A DNA stretch of 64,000 bases. Source: Enoplolaimus lenunculus. Taxonomy: Eukaryota > Nematoda > Enoplea > Enoplida > Thoracostomopsidae. The translations under genes and the position numbers were made by a program. The notes below the pieces were generated by a model that saw only the letters and a program-made list of their open reading frames with translations, had not been told where the DNA came from and made no database searches. Below are positions 13,618 through 27,223 of the stretch, one piece after another; the stretch's first letter is position 1; each line of letters opens with the position of its first letter. The DNA lies in NCBI GenBank assembly GCA_030248215.1, contig JASANG010004122.1, positions 62,001 to 126,000 of the forward strand, given 5' to 3'.

Positions 13618-15091
13618 GTATCAAGGCATTACTAAGCCTGCTGGCTTGAAGTGGTATCTGAGCGTCAATTATAACTACGGTTCAGCTGCTGTTAATCTTC
13701 AGGGTGTGCACTATAGACAGATATATAGTTCTACCAGTAACTGAGCTCTAACTGATGTTGCATGACAAATTTTCAGTCTTCGCTAGGCCAATATATAGAT
13801 CAGTACCGTAACTGTAGTACAAGCATATTCCTAAGCCTTAGCATGAGATGATACCTAATCCTAAGACTAGGCCTAAGCAAAAAAATCAGCCTGAAGCTAA
13901 AGCTTCTCCACTGCAGTCATGCAGCAAAACGTTACGGTCCGGGTCTTTACATGAGCAGTTCGATTTTAAAGAATTATAACTTTATTTCAACTGATTGGCT
14001 TCAAAAGTCTGCTACATGTGCAAATTATGCGATTTGAGTTTTTATGTCCAATTAATTAAATTCAAACAACTCCGCAACTTGACATTTTTAGTAGATGGGG
14101 CAACAATGTTTCCAGATGGGGCAGAGAATTTTCTTAACGTAGAATTTTTAATGCAGCTGATAAAATTGATCAAAAGTAACAGAACTTTTTGTGAAGGGCT
14201 GGCGCACCTCCTTGTCTCTCCCTCATTGTTGATCTTCTGCTTGCAAGAACGTTTTGAGATAAATTTAGTTAAGTGACTCTTATGTTGCTTTATTACCATC
14301 TTCTATGTTTCTAATGAAATTTTAGTTTTAATATTAAACGAAATACGCGTCACAGCTGACTGGAAACTAAAAAATTCATAAGAAATAATAGCTATTATAT
14401 GTTTGGGTTAAAGAATAATGCAAAAAAAGATGCAAAAATGCCGGAAGTTGTACGTTTCAATGTTAAATTCAGGGAACAGGGATGTACACTCACATGCCCT
14501 TTCGTGTTGATAAATTTTAGTTTGAAATGGTTCGTCCAAAGCGTTTTCTACCTATAAATAGTTAAAAATATAGAGTTGATACAAGATATCAAAATATGTG
14601 TTATACAAACTTTATGAACTAAAAAGAAAAATAAGTTAGACACCAAAGAAGTATACTCCCACACCGGGACATCATGGATCAGGTTAAATGAAGAGTTTAA
14701 ACTCTAAAAATCAAGCGCCTTATCGCAACGCATGAGCTCTAAACGAAACTAACACAAATTCAGTTGGGTTAACATTAATATTCATACGTACTTTGCGTTT
14801 TAAATAAAAAATGAGAATTTCAAAGTGAACCAACACTGGTGCACAACTTAAACCGAAGCCGATACTTATAGACTTTTAAGTAACGGCAGGCTGGTCAAAT
14901 TATAATAAATATACTTGACACAAACGAAACAACAGGAATACAACTTTTATAAAATACTGAAAGGCTCGATAACATTTAGCTTTGCTCGATATGAAGGTAA
15001 ATATATATACTATATGTACAAGCTTAACCTTACTATGGATATCCTGAAAATACGTCTTAAAACGATACAACCAGTATTGACATAAGCAAAT
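13618..15091. other. Intergenic between convergent genes
   Basis: Spacer between the receptor stop and the SLC24 stop, which lie on opposite strands. It contains degenerate CCTAAG (TTAGGC-type) repeats near 13820-13900 and AT-rich sequence without a supportable gene. Both 3' UTRs probably lie here. Confidence 0.5.
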
Positions 15092-15290
15092 TTGCAAAAA
15101 ATGGTGAGTAAAATTGACTCCCTTCGAAATAAGCTTTTCATGACTACAGAAACTGAGTCGAAATTCGACTCCGCCTGAGTCAAATTTAACTCAATTTGAC
15201 TCTGGTGGAGTCGAATTTTGACTCAGTTTGTGTAGCCAGGAAAAGCTTATTTCGGAGAGAGTCAATTTGACTCAACCTTTTTGCAGTGTG
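15092..15290. mobile_element. Family-B near-palindromic MITE (GAGTCA type)
   Basis: A nearly complete inverted repeat. The left arm runs through 'gagtaaaattgactcc', 'aagctttt' and 'ctgagtcgaa'; the right arm returns the complement, ending 'gagtcaatttgactca' and 'ttgcagtg'. It would fold into one long hairpin. Sister copies lie at 46800-47028 and 52525-52679, and a diverged relative at about 45300-45478. Confidence 0.7.
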
Positions 15291-15732
15291 TATAATATAT
15301 ATGTATGCAATACTACAGGTCAGGTATAATTTTTTATTCATTTTATGTATTGGGCAATTGAAACATTTCGAATATATGAACAACAGAAAGTATACTTAAA
15401 TCTGCCAAGCTACCATTGGAAAATTTATAAAAATAAGCTATGATATGCTTCGGTTTATATAAAATGTTTCAATTAAAAAATTTTCAATCCCAAAATACCG
15501 AAAAATTCCGGAGAAAAATTGCCAGATTTAATACGAGAACCCCATTGTGAAAATTACGGTTCTCGCTACCGGAACCGGTGCACCCTGATATATACGAATT
15601 AAATTTTCTGTAGAGAAAACAATATCTGAAGTGTCTGAAGACCTGCATTATTCGCGTTTTTAGCAGTTTCGTCGCGAGTTTTTTTAACTCAAGTCCACTT
15701 TTATTAATTTTTTACTTGTTCTTCGTTTCAAT

Positions 15733-18700
15733 TTAGCCACACACAGTCGAAAATGGACATTTTACATGTTGTAATTCGAGAATAATTGAGAAAACAGTGA
15801 ACAATACGTATATGAGCAACATTACAATGCCGAACATTTTGTTCATTTGCCAATTGAATGCACCAATTGTAATTACTAATACTATAAGCATAACGAATAA
15901 CATGCCTACACTGCACACAAGTCCAGTTGAATCGACTGATATAAACGGTTGGCGGCCAGCCGCAGTTTCAATAATGAAATATGTGAGCCAAGGCAGAGGT
16001 AACCTGAAAATACATTAACAAGTTTAGGCCACGTTGCTGACAGTTCAACCCAGGATTTTAGTTCAACATTGTATATCTTCAATGGCAAGTGTTGGAAACG
16101 GTTTGCTCACTGTAAATCCGAATCCTTCTAAACCTGCGCTACACGAGTTTCGCTCGTTAGGGGGGGGGGCTAAAAATATTCAGGAAAGCCATTGAGGATT
16201 TTCAGTTACTTACAAGTAATGTTGACAATTTTGTAGGACGGCCAAAATTTTTCCAAGGGGGCTCAGCCCCCCCCCCGTTGTTCCCTCTTAGATACGGGCG
16301 CGTACTCTGTTTAATTAGATGCGTTACATTTATTCATCGAAAGAAAAACGAAATTTTGGTGGGAACATGGTTTGAGTTACCCGACGGTCACGTCGAATAT
16401 GTTGCTTCCAACTGAGCTTGAAACAGCCATATCACCAAAACCTTTGCGCGCAACGATAACACTTGTAATCAAATCTGGTATACTGGTGCCTGCCGCTAAA
16501 ATCGTTAGGCCCATCACCTAAAAGGAAATTAAAAACAAATAGGTACTTTACCAATACTATGCTTACCACCATCCATACCCCAAATCCAGAGCTTCACACC
16601 CAAGGTACCCCTCACAACATTAAAATACAAAATTTTAGCAGGACCTCAGCCAAAGCCTAAGCCTAAACAAATAAACTTTTAATTTGTCTTTTCAGACTAA
16701 AATTATGGCTGTCTTTTCATACTAAAGTTAGGCTAATCTTTTCGCTCGTTAGCTGGAACATTATTAATACTGGCCAATTCTAAGTGGGCATACTTTGAAA
16801 ATTTCCATATATCCCTGAACCTACCTTTGCCTGCTCCTTCTTGAAACCGTTTCTCTATACGATCGCAATAAACTTAGGCTTAGGAACAATAACGTGCCAA
16901 TGCGTAAAGCTTTGTGCAATCCTTTTAAATACAGTGCTGTAAACTTACCGCAGGGTTAATTCCAAGTGTAGAGCCGATCGTGGCTGCCCACCAAACCATC
17001 AAATACGAAAAAATTGCAATCCATATGATTGATCCACAAAACGTCAACGGAAATAACTTTCGCCTCTCCTAAAATGCACAAACATCCAATTGTATATATT
17101 GCTTTTACCTCGTCCGTGACAATTTTTTGCAAAACATTTTCCAAGACAATCCATAAAATTTTTGGAAATATTTTGTGTGATTTTATATAACCATGTTGGC
17201 AATCGGTGGGAAACGACCCTGCGTAAAAATTTCTAAACAATGTCAAGAGTCAATATTCATAAACTATTGTCTTTCTATAGTGTTTAAAATCAGCAGCACA
17301 AACATACGGTAGCGTTGCTCGCCGGTGGTAAACGTTTACAAAAATTTCTATCATTATCTCGGTTTAACTACCAGCGCACTTTGTCAACATATTAATTATT
17401 TCAATGCTTTTTTACGTTTAAAACACTCGTTATCGCATATATTCGCAGCAGGTTCAAATGAATGCTTAAAGGTTACGTACCACAAATATGGATTGCTAAA
17501 ACTGTTGATTAAATAGTAACAGTACTTGCAAATGCTAACCTAAATTGAAATATTATTGCTCTAAGTAGAAATACTGAAGATTTGCAGACTTGAGTTATTT
17601 TTCTAAATATCGATTTTGAAGATGGATATATATATATATAAGTTTCGAGCTCTTCTGCACTTTTCCGCCACATTTAAGGTTACGATTCAGGCTCAAACTT
17701 ACGCAAAGGCGTACACAAAGCCTTTTAGCTTAGGCATAGGTTAGAGCCTTTTTCAAAGTCTAAGCGTAAACATGGGCAATGAAGTACAAGACAAGCTGTT
17801 CGCTTGTTTAAAATTAATAATCCAGTGTTTTACATTAAACACGGGCGGCTTTGCTATACTTAAATAGTTCTTGTACCGGGTTTCGAACGTCCGGCAGCGT
17901 AATCCATAACAAGAACATTATCGGTATTGTAATAATATATTTGATTCGGTCACTAATTGAATTTGGCCATGACAGGTCGATCGGGCCATCTTCTTCTTCC
18001 TCTTCGCTGTCGTTTGATTGGAGGTCGTTCATTCCTTCTGGTTTTGTCGGCTAAAAAACCATTCAATCCATTATATGGTTGCTGCTATTTGTATGAGCCT
18101 GCCCGTTGGAAAAAGGGACACATGTGAACTTTGAGGCAAATAGGTTTAGGCTTACGATAACAACTAGAGCCCGTATTTTTAAATGTGTGTAGCACCTATC
18201 ACCAGTTGGTAAACAACGAATAGTGGTTCTTTCTTGATTCACTAATAAACGAGTAGTTCATGTATTATACAATGACAAAAGCATAAGTCCTATATTTTGA
18301 GGCCAACCAGTCGGTCTTATCTGTAAAAATGAAGAGTTGAACATTTTAAAATGACGACACAGATGTGACCACGTGTGTATTTTGTTCGCTCTTCGGGAAC
18401 GTAAGTAGCTAAAGAAGAGCAGCGTAGGCTAATCCGCACCAGAAAATGTTTAAGCCAACTTGTAAGACCAGCGAACTCACCAGCTGTCCCTCCTACAGCG
18501 GTCTCGCACAAGGATGTCGTACTGGCTACTTGTCTGTAGCTTTAAATATACTGTGCTGAATAACGATAGAAGAAGTACTCTTGCATCAAAATTATGCATT
18601 AGCTACAATTAAGAGTGTGGCTCTGTGGTAAAACCATTTTCAGTTAAATTGCACATTTGCATTAAAATAAATTTTGAAGTTTGGAATTAATTTTATCAGA

Positions 18701-21700
18701 ATACAAGTTTCATTCAATACATTCATCATATTAATACATGTAGACCCGTAGTCTGATCATCTTTATAGGGGCTGAACACTTCTCAGGAGGGGCACACAAG
18801 GGTTTTCGATTACTTTTAAATGCAACGTTAACAAATTTCTAGGGCAGCCGCAATTCTTCCAGCGGGACTGAGCTTTCCCCTGGTCTCCCATTGGATACGG
18901 GCCCGATTACCTGTCTTTCAAGATATTCATTGCGTGAAACGCCATTTGGAATACCGGATACGTTGTTACCCACATGCGCAGCTGCGACTTTGATTGTCGT
19001 TTGTCCTTCAACTGGAACCAAACCGTTGTTCGCCGACGCTCCAAGCCCGGTCGTTGTAACTGTTGTTGATGTTGTCATATTTGATCGCTGAAAAGCATAA
19101 CAAAACTTATTTTGAATAATATTTTCTTTTACGCACAATTATCGCGTTTCCAAGTTAGTGAACGCTAAAAATTCGCAGATTAAATTGTGTGTTGGTACAA
19201 CAACAAAACGACAAATTTGCAAGGCGCCCAGAATTTTGAGCATACTAATATCAAATAAAACTACGCTAAAAGTTTTAGTCTTTCCGGTCTGTTTTGGACG
19301 TCCTGAAGGCTTCCCCCGAAAAATTTCGGGCCCCCTTTAGGGTCCAAATCATAAACGCTACCGTTAGTTAATTGCATCTATAGTTAAGCAATTCCTGTCT
19401 AACCATTAATACTACCTTTGCTTTCAGTGATCTGATTTCGCTGGGATCAATGTCTTGATGTCGTATGCGGCCTGCAGACTGCGCTTTTGGAGGCTGTCGT
19501 ACATGTGACTCAGCAAAGTATTGTTCTAAGGAGTCACTAACTAAAAAGTATGTAAAATAACTTTTGAACTTGTTATCTCTCGATCATATGAATTACCCAC
19601 AAGTTGATAACTTTACTCCAGGGCTCCTGTCCAATTCCCTCACATTTGAAGCTAAGGCTGGCGCTTAGGCTCAGGCTTAGGTTTAGGCAAAGATTTTGGT
19701 TTAGACAAAGGTTTAGGCTTAGGCTTAAACTTACAACAGCCGACTCGAGATCGCGCTGTATCAGTCATATAAAACGAAGTGATGTTACTTTTCTGTAAAT
19801 ATCATTTTGAAATTCGGTTACAGCTTCACAACACCTTCGGTGCCACTGAGATTTAATTTCAGTTCGTTAATCCAGTCTGACATTTAGATGGTTGTTTGTA
19901 TCATTCAGCCATATATACTGACTGAGCTCGTATAGTTGAGGTATCCATCGGTCCTGCAGTAACCCGTCATTAAACGAATCCCACCACTCCGTCATCAGGA
20001 CTAATTGCACGCTTCCCAGGGCTGAAGCAGCTTCGCCGCTTCCCTCGTGTGGGAAAGGCGATTTACTAGGTAAAATCCCGCTTCTGCCGGACCCGGCACT
20101 GGCGCTTCCTTGTATCCTTGGTATATTTAGAAGCAGACCCTGCCTAGTGTTTTCCCTGCAATCATTATCTGCTTCGCCGGAACTGAGGTGTAAGTTGGTA
20201 AAGATTTTTTACCCGCGGGTATACACGCATCAAGATTTTCTTACTCGGTCTACGTTTACCCACAGGTGCCCGCGGGTATCCAGCAGCTCGGCGCTGAAAT
20301 CCTCCATCCGATGATACATACTATGAAGCATACCGTATTCTGTACGAGAATAGAACTTGTAGAAAAAGCGCAGTGCTCAGTTGCATACCGTGCATAATCA
20401 AAGACATAACAACCCAACGAGCTCATATTCGTTTTATTTTTGAGGTTTTACATAAACCCATTGCTCATTTTTTATAAAATGTAAAATTTCCATATTTAGT
20501 GTTTCTACGCTTGAAGTAACTTACATACTGTCAGAGCCGGAGCAGCCACCCCCATACCCCCATTTGGGGCCCCCCATTCCTAAAGGAGCCCCTACCCTAA
20601 CCGGTTAAAACAAAAACCGCTCAGGATTCTTGCTCGCTTCGGTCGTGAGTTTGGGGGCCCTCACTCTGAAGTTTGGTGGGAGATCAATAACCAATTAACC
20701 TGGGCCAATTTGCTACTTTATGTAACAGCAATTGGGTCTTGCCCGAAACGAGATTAATACTGACAGCTATGTTTAATTATGTGATCAAACGCACTGAACA
20801 CCAATCAGAATAGCTCTGTTTTATTTTTACTCTGATATATATCGCCAATGACTATTTTGGCCATTGCTATACTACTACTTGGTATTTTTTCAGAAGGGAT
20901 ACCAGGCCAATAAGTCATTGGCCTGAATAACACAGATTGGGCTACAAACACATATCTGCAAATAAAAACATAACCTAAAATCACAGCCAGCATTATTAGC
21001 ATGTTATGATCTTTAAAAATCTAAGCAATATACATGATACACGTTTAGTGAGACAGCAACGAATTTGTGCAGCTACTCAAAATTATGCCGTAAATTTACT
21101 ACAAGTAAAGAAATTAAAATCTAAAAAACCTTCTAAAACACATATTAAAAGTTAACAATTCCGTAATAAATGAGGTTAAAAATCGACTAGAATGATCAAG
21201 GAAGGCTTTGAAGTTTAACTGGGACCCTCTGATGAAACCGACCAACCAGAGATCGACTTCCGTAGCCGCTGCAATGTGCGATTTTAGTACTAAATCTCAA
21301 AGCAAAATTTTGGTTTTGATTCCTGTTGAGTGGCTTAGACCGCTCCTGTCTTCGAAGTTTTTATGGAACGTATCCTCGCTTCTCCAAAATCTTGACTACT
21401 GCCATGGTTGACCATGATTAAAATTTTTTTCCTGGTCCAAAATACAAACTACCTTCCATGTCAGAATGATATCCAGGATCGCTGTAATATTCACCGGCCG
21501 TAGAACTGTTTGTTGCATCGCCTGGAAATGCCGTAGCTACCGCATGCGTTTGTTGCTGTGCTCTAGATACAGACACGTGAGCATTGTGTGTATCGCTAAT
21601 TCCGACGATTGGGTCTGGTGCAGTTTCATCAAGTGTGTTATTGCGTGTAGACCCAAATTGCACTACAAAAGAATGCAATTTTTACTGCTTCGGAATTTTA

Positions 21701-24700
21701 TAAACGCATAATTTTAGTCTGTGCATTAACATCAAGAAAAACTACTTCAAAAGTTAAACCGTAAAAACACCGATAAAATGGTTGAAATAGATACTTATGA
21801 CGTATCCAAGGAAAACAACCCTGGCAACGGGTCACTGAGCAGCTACAAAAATTTTGTATAGTCGTAGGCCAATCTGCTGTTCAGGCCAATCAATAATTGG
21901 CCTGGGCCAATCTGCAAATGTAAATCTGCAATTTCATGAAATAGCAGTTTCCCCTGTGCTAAACTGCTATTGAACCTATTGACCAATCAAATTTGATTAT
22001 TTGGACAAATCCAATACCATTAACCAATCAGCGTTGGTTTTGTTGTTTTGCGACATCTCACAATCGCGATTTGTCCTATGGCCAAGCTGATATTTGCTTC
22101 GAGTAGTAGTTTGGTCTGGTCCAATTTTGTAAATGACCTGAATAGCAGATTGGCCTACGACATATACTAAGAGTTCGTACAAACATGTGCCGCCGATCGG
22201 AATTTTCAGATCCGTCACTGAACAGGTTGAGCAGCAATAAAACCGTCTTCATTGAGCAGAAAGTTTCAGTGGTGGCCAACATCATTTTTACCTTGGCACT
22301 ATTTTAATTGTAATTTTTATTTATCACCTAATCTTATTTAGGTTTATCAAATATTCTTGCTACTTAAACCATAATATGATCCCGCATTTTCTTCCAATCT
22401 GGCGCAACTCTTACAATTGGAAGCCCAGCAGCTACGTTAGCAAAGCTATGAGCATTTTCCTGTGTCCAGGGCCCGTATTCTCAAATGTTTACAGTAACTA
22501 TCATCAGTTAGCACTAGGTTTTCAAACTCAAAGTATATACGTGTACTGAGGAATATTTAGTTACTATTTGGCTAGAGGCGTCGTAACTAATTTTTAAACT
22601 ACACGCCTTCATGCGGCTCTCTAGCGAGTAACGTACAACTTGCGTTGAAACTTCGTTCGAATATTACTACTATTGTTGGTAATTTGAAGAAGCTATGCCG
22701 TTTAAATTTTGATATGATGTTGTTGCTACAAGGTTGCTGTTTCACGGTCTGGTTTTCATGATACGAGTAAACAATATTTTGTGTATTTTGGTTTGGTGTA
22801 AGACGGGGTGTATCTACTGTTTTAAGTCGATATCCTTTAAGCGTGGTAAAAATTGAAATTGCCTATAATGCTTGGACACAATCGTGTACCAGTTTCAACG
22901 ACGAATACTAATAAATGCTTCTAAGCAGTGCCAGAAAAATGCAACTACCACATTCAAGTGAGAAACATTGAACACAAAAGCAAATTCAAACAGAGTTAAC
23001 AAGATATTATTAACGTCCTTGTGTATCCAGCGGCGAATCCACAAAATTTCTGACTGTAGGGCGGGCGGTAAAAGTTATGAAAAGCAGTTTTTACTGTATG
23101 TCACATACGGATAGTTTTCTGAGGCGAAAAATTGTAAGGTAGGAACCTCATCATTTCAACACAAAAACTTTTCTAACTGGGAATGGGGATACGCCACCTC
23201 CGTCCCCATCTGGATAAGCTAGTGCGTGTATTTATCAATCGGACTAACAGACAACTTGTGTTATAGCAAAAAGATGAGGGGGGTAGAATCCGGCTTTAGC
23301 CAAGCACGTCTGTCCCTGACACGGTTTTAAGTTTAAGCATCGCTGGAGGGTAAAAAAACAATTGCGAACCTCGTCACCAATTATAAAACCGGTTGTTTAT
23401 AGTCTGGCTGTCTTAGTTTTATCCTGATTTTAAATACATGCCAAAATTATAACAGTGACTTATAGTTAATAGTGTTCCACCAAACGGTCCATGTATAGAT
23501 GAGAGGGGGAGAGTTTCTCTGTGGGACTGCAATAGATTAAACTTAAGCTTTAGACTAATTTTTTGCTTGGCTTAGGCTTAGGTTTAGGAATATCTTTCTT
23601 CTTACACCTATGTTTAGGCTTAGGCTTAGAAATATGCTTACAATACTGTTCCGCCCCTGTTCTTTTCATTGGCCCCACCAAATTAATAAACAAACCACAG
23701 CCAATGGTTTAGACCCAAAGATTTACACCGTTGATTGCCAGAGGATTGTTCAGAGCTAATTAGTTAACCGTGTTTGCTGATTTGAAAGACATCATAACTT
23801 CAAAGATACTTTTTTATTTAAAGTTTGGTAGGAAAAATTTGTCTGTCGACCGTAAACAATCTGCTTTGAGTTGGTGTTGGGGTTCGAAATTGTTTTTACT
23901 GATAATTTACGGAAAACACTTGAAAGCGAAAATTCGTTCAAAGCTGACGCGGAATCCCAATTCCATCATGATTTAAACAACCTGGTGCATAGCGTAAACT
24001 ACAATTTTTTTCTGTTATATTCGTTTAATGTCACCTGAACAGTAAATTATTCAAGGCATCGACCGGATAATAATTTTACCGGAACTGGAGCCGAACAGCA
24101 CATTTTTCACCGGAACCGGGTGTTAACCGCATATGACATATAAATTTATGCATTGTTAGTGGTATTTGAGTGGTGCAAAGCATATGTTTACGAATGTAAA
24201 ATAAATTGTTAGCTTAAATTATTCATGTTATTTTACTGTAAAAATAATACTTTATTAAACCAAATAAGAGGGAGGGAGTAAAATAAGAAAGAAAGTCCAC
24301 TTTTTGAGCGTCAATCAATAGGAGCCCTTATCCCTAAAAGAGTGCGTAAGCGAACATAGTCCCTAAACCCTAATTAGAATGCATATTAAATGTCAAGTAT
24401 TCCTAATTGCAGTGCACAAATAACTTCAGGACAAAATAAAGTTGAGTTCGAACCTTTAAACCACACTAAGTTTTGAAGGTACTTTTCTAAGTATAACCTT
24501 GCATTATCGCTCAAGGTTTTGAAACAAGACAAATAAACGTTTATTTCAACGGATAGTGGCAAAACCGAATATACATCGGTAGCGAAGGGCAGCGGAGGTC
24601 GAGTTAAAATAACAGTCCGTACAGCCCCCCTCTTATTCGGGTAACTGCAATAAACAGTTTGACTTGTACAGAAATACAGTCGCAGCGGTACGTCTAGCTT

Positions 24701-27223
24701 TCGCATGTAAAATGCAGCTTTATGATATTCGGGAAAATAGCCGCAAATAGCCAGTATCCGGTAAGTTTACACACCGGATACGAGCACCGGAAACAGATGG
24801 CGGTTTTTGCCGGATAGCGAACATGTTTACTGCCATGTTTTACCATCTGTTTGTGTTACAATTATACGTTGACAGTAAAAAAATCTTACATTCTCCAAAC
24901 GGGTCAAGGGATTGAATGATAAGTTGAACGACACCGTTACGAAGCGACGCTCCACCAGGAAACCACGGCACCGAATGGCTTCGTTTTCGTCGTAAGTCCA
25001 CCGACCACAATTGTTTGTTGTCCGGAGTCGCAAGCCATGATTGCTTTCGTTGTTGTCTGTTAAAAGGGTTAGCCGATGACCGCATATCGACCGTTGAAAT
25101 TGATAATCTGCTCGCAGGATGCAACTGAAAAATAAAATAGTATATATGTGAGTTGTTGTCCAAGGATTGGCAGGGACAGTGACGGATGTACAAATTTCTG
25201 AAATATGTGAGCCGTACAAGATAAGCAGTGGAAAAACTAGCGAATGAAGCGAGCGAGAAGCCAAACGACATTTTATCGCTGTACTTTGCTACGAAATATT
25301 GGTTTTGATTTCTGTTGACAGGCTAGGACGGTGTGGCCCCCATTGAATCCGCGAAAGGCCGATGGGAGGGTCAGTTACTGTACATGAGGAAAATCATTTC
25401 ATAGCGAATGAAGCGAGCGAGAAGCCAAACGACATTTTATCGCTGTACTTTGCTACGAAATATTGGTTTTGATTTCTGTTGACAGGCTAGGACGGTGTGG
25501 CCCCCATTGAATCCGCGAAAGGCCGATGGGAGGGTCAGTTACTGTACATGAGGAAAATCATTTCATACAACTTACCCGCGTTCGAACTCGATCGTAGGTA
25601 TCGGGAGTGATGACAACAGGATTTTTGGCACTTTGAGGTCCAACCATAATAAACGGCGCATTTGTCGAAGTGTTCGCTGGCGGCCCTGGTGACGGCTGGT
25701 TCATATGATTGCTTTCGCGATCTTTAGTTGACGGATATGAAACGCATTGCAACTTGTGAACTCCGAGACTATGCCGTCGAATTAATCTGTTACCATCACG
25801 CGCTGAAGGACTTCGCTCATGAGCACCAGAAGCCAAAGCTGGATCAACTTTTTGTTTCAGTAATCGCATTTTAACGAAACGCTCCGCGGCAACGTTACAT
25901 TTCATAAATAAAACGTACAATGCGTACATGCAAGCAAGAATGGCCGCTTCGTACCAATCAATCATTTGATCTCGAAAAAACCAAGTTAACAGGCCTAAAT
26001 CCACACTGTAAAACGAAACATCACGAAATAACGGCCACCACGTCAGTTTCAACGTTTCTTTTGCGAGTACAGTACACATTGCAATAACAAACAAAATATT
26101 AAACGTCGCCGATCCGACAATAGTACCTATACCAACGTTTGTTCGTGCAACAAATACGCCCAAAATGCTTGTAAACAGCTCAGGCGCCGAACCGCCTGCA
26201 GCCATAAACGTAGCACCAGCAACGTCTTCGGATATACCCAACTTTTCAGTGATTACTTCAAGGGATGGAACGAAAAACTCGTCGCAAACCAACGCAAGTG
26301 CAAGAAACATATAAACCAGTCCGATCATATGAAGCATAACTGCTCCTTGCCCGAGTTGTTCTTCTGTGAAGCGATCTGCGGGAAATTCAGATTGAATTGT
26401 GCGATTTGCTTGCATCATTTTGTATAACAGACATTCGTTGTCAGTTTCCTGTTTCGATATTACCTCATCTGTGTTGTCGGTATTTGTTGCTGCCACCAAA
26501 TTGTTATTTACTGATCGCTTTGTTCGTCGAGATGGCAGGTTGCCAGCTATAGGTTTGTATCTGGGTATAAACGTATTTTTCATCATGATCAGTATAGAAA
26601 TTTCACTCGTTTCATTTAATATTTCCATGCTATCGCTTGAAACAAAACTATTTGTGCCTTCGCCAGTTTGAACAGTATTGTCGCCATTTTGACTAAATGT
26701 AGCCGTAAATGATGAAAAATATTTAAATATAAAACTAAATTTGTTTAACACGGATTTACACCAGCTTTTTACAACACCCGTGTCGTGAGTTGCCCCAGTA
26801 GGGCGTTCGTTAACCCGCAATACATTGGCAATGTACGGAATATGATGGAAAACTTTCAATTCTGTCTTCTGATCGTCTGTTGCCTTGTGGTAAATATCAG
26901 TCATACGAAATTTTTGCTGTATCCTCGGTGATGTATTGAAAGCTGACGGAGACAGCAAACTAACTCTGGAACTATATTGAAGTAAAAGTGTAACAGACAG
27001 AACGCCAAGGCACAGAACACAGAACGATACTATTTGCATACGTTTTCGTTTTCGTCTTAAGTAAAAGTGTAACAGACAGAACGCCAAGGCACAGAACACA
27101 GAACGATACTATTTGCATACGTTTTCGTTTTCGTTTTACCCGCATGCGTTTTAGATACACAGTGCCGAGTTCTACCGTGTCTGCCTCCTGGTCAGATTCT
27201 AGCAATTGTCGCTGTCCACTCAT
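15733..27223 (-). CDS. SLC24A: SLC24 family Na+/Ca2+,K+ exchanger (NCKX1/2-like)
   Basis: Plasma-membrane antiporter that extrudes Ca2+ and K+ against Na+. Minus-strand exons: 27223-25576, 25124-24890, 21662-21453, 19525-19416, 19087-18911, 18050-17877, 17068-16949, 16517-16381, 16003-15733; all later junctions agree in phase. The alpha-1 repeat is in exon 1 ([48 protein letters not shown]) and the alpha-2 repeat in exons 7-8 ([39 protein letters not shown]). The last exon ends in hydrophobic helices and CPFSTVCG. Between them is a cytoplasmic loop of roughly 360 residues with an acidic EEEEED run before the second membrane block. From ATG 27223 the frame is upset by a 79 bp tandem duplication; with one copy the exon would be exactly 523 codons. 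An internal ATG at 27039 gives an unbroken frame of about 965 residues starting [20 protein letters not shown], so the duplication may lie in the 5' UTR. The subfamily member is not certain. Confidence 0.92.
16140..16310 (+). repeat. GC-rich interspersed repeat (GGGGCTCAGCCCCC type)
   Basis: Unclassified repeat in an SLC24 intron with a G-run, a 'gggggctcagccccccccc' block and a 'gatacgggcgcg' tail. Similar stretches occur at about 18770-18908, 43890-44030, 48905-48990 and, reversed, 50055-50205. No coding content. Confidence 0.55.
18770..18908 (+). repeat. GC-rich interspersed repeat touching an SLC24 splice donor
   Basis: Copy of the same family ('aggggcacacaag', 'gcgggactgagctttcccc', 'gatacgggcccg'). 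Its right edge meets the splice donor (GT at 18910-18909) of the SLC24 exon 19087-18911, so this donor lies directly against repeat-derived DNA. Confidence 0.5.
21861..22161. mobile_element. Family-F MITE with about 27 bp inverted ends
   Basis: Starts GTCGTAGGCCAATCTGCTGT and ends with the near-perfect complement (AGCAGATTGGCCTACGAC). The interior repeats the phrase 'ggccaatctgc' and related pieces. About 300 bp, in the SLC24 intron between 24890 and 21662. Too short to code for a transposase. Confidence 0.65.
23548..23673 (-). mobile_element. Family-C MITE fragment with TTAGGC repeats
   Basis: Contains 'ggcttaggcttaggtttagg' and related hexamer runs, then a right end 'cgcccctg...cattggcc' like that of the fuller copies at 46062 and 61246. 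Lies in an SLC24 intron. The left end is unclear. Confidence 0.5.
24262..24651 (-). mobile_element. Family-A MITE, reversed copy
   Basis: Reverse-strand copy of the 4911 element: the left edge reads AATAAGAGGGAGGG, the core has 'tccctaaaccctaattagaa', and the right edge ends CCCCCTCTTATTCGGGTAAC. Lies in the SLC24 intron between 24890 and 21662. Diverged from the 4911 copy, so an older insertion. Confidence 0.65.
25238..25565. repeat. 164 bp direct tandem duplication inside SLC24 intron 1
   Basis: The unit starting TAGCGAATGAAGCGAGCGAG at 25238 recurs at 25402 with an offset of 164 bp and is essentially identical to the eye. The second copy ends about 10 bases from the donor of exon 1 (GT at 25575-25574). 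The near identity means a very recent event or an assembly artefact. Confidence 0.85.
26980..27137. repeat. 79 bp direct tandem duplication at the SLC24 5' end
   Basis: The stretch starting AAGTAAAAGTGTAACAGACA at 26980 recurs at 27059 (offset 79 bp), effectively identical until the copies diverge after 'cgttttcgttttcgt'. 79 is not a multiple of three, so the two copies shift the reading frame that starts at 27223. No AGGT string at the copy boundary would let splicing remove exactly one copy. Confidence 0.9.

Noticed and set aside
20805-21002. Minus-strand frame starting with a hydrophobic segment
   Set aside because: It lies in an SLC24 intron among 'attggcc' repeats, and the neighbouring SLC24 exons join in phase without it.
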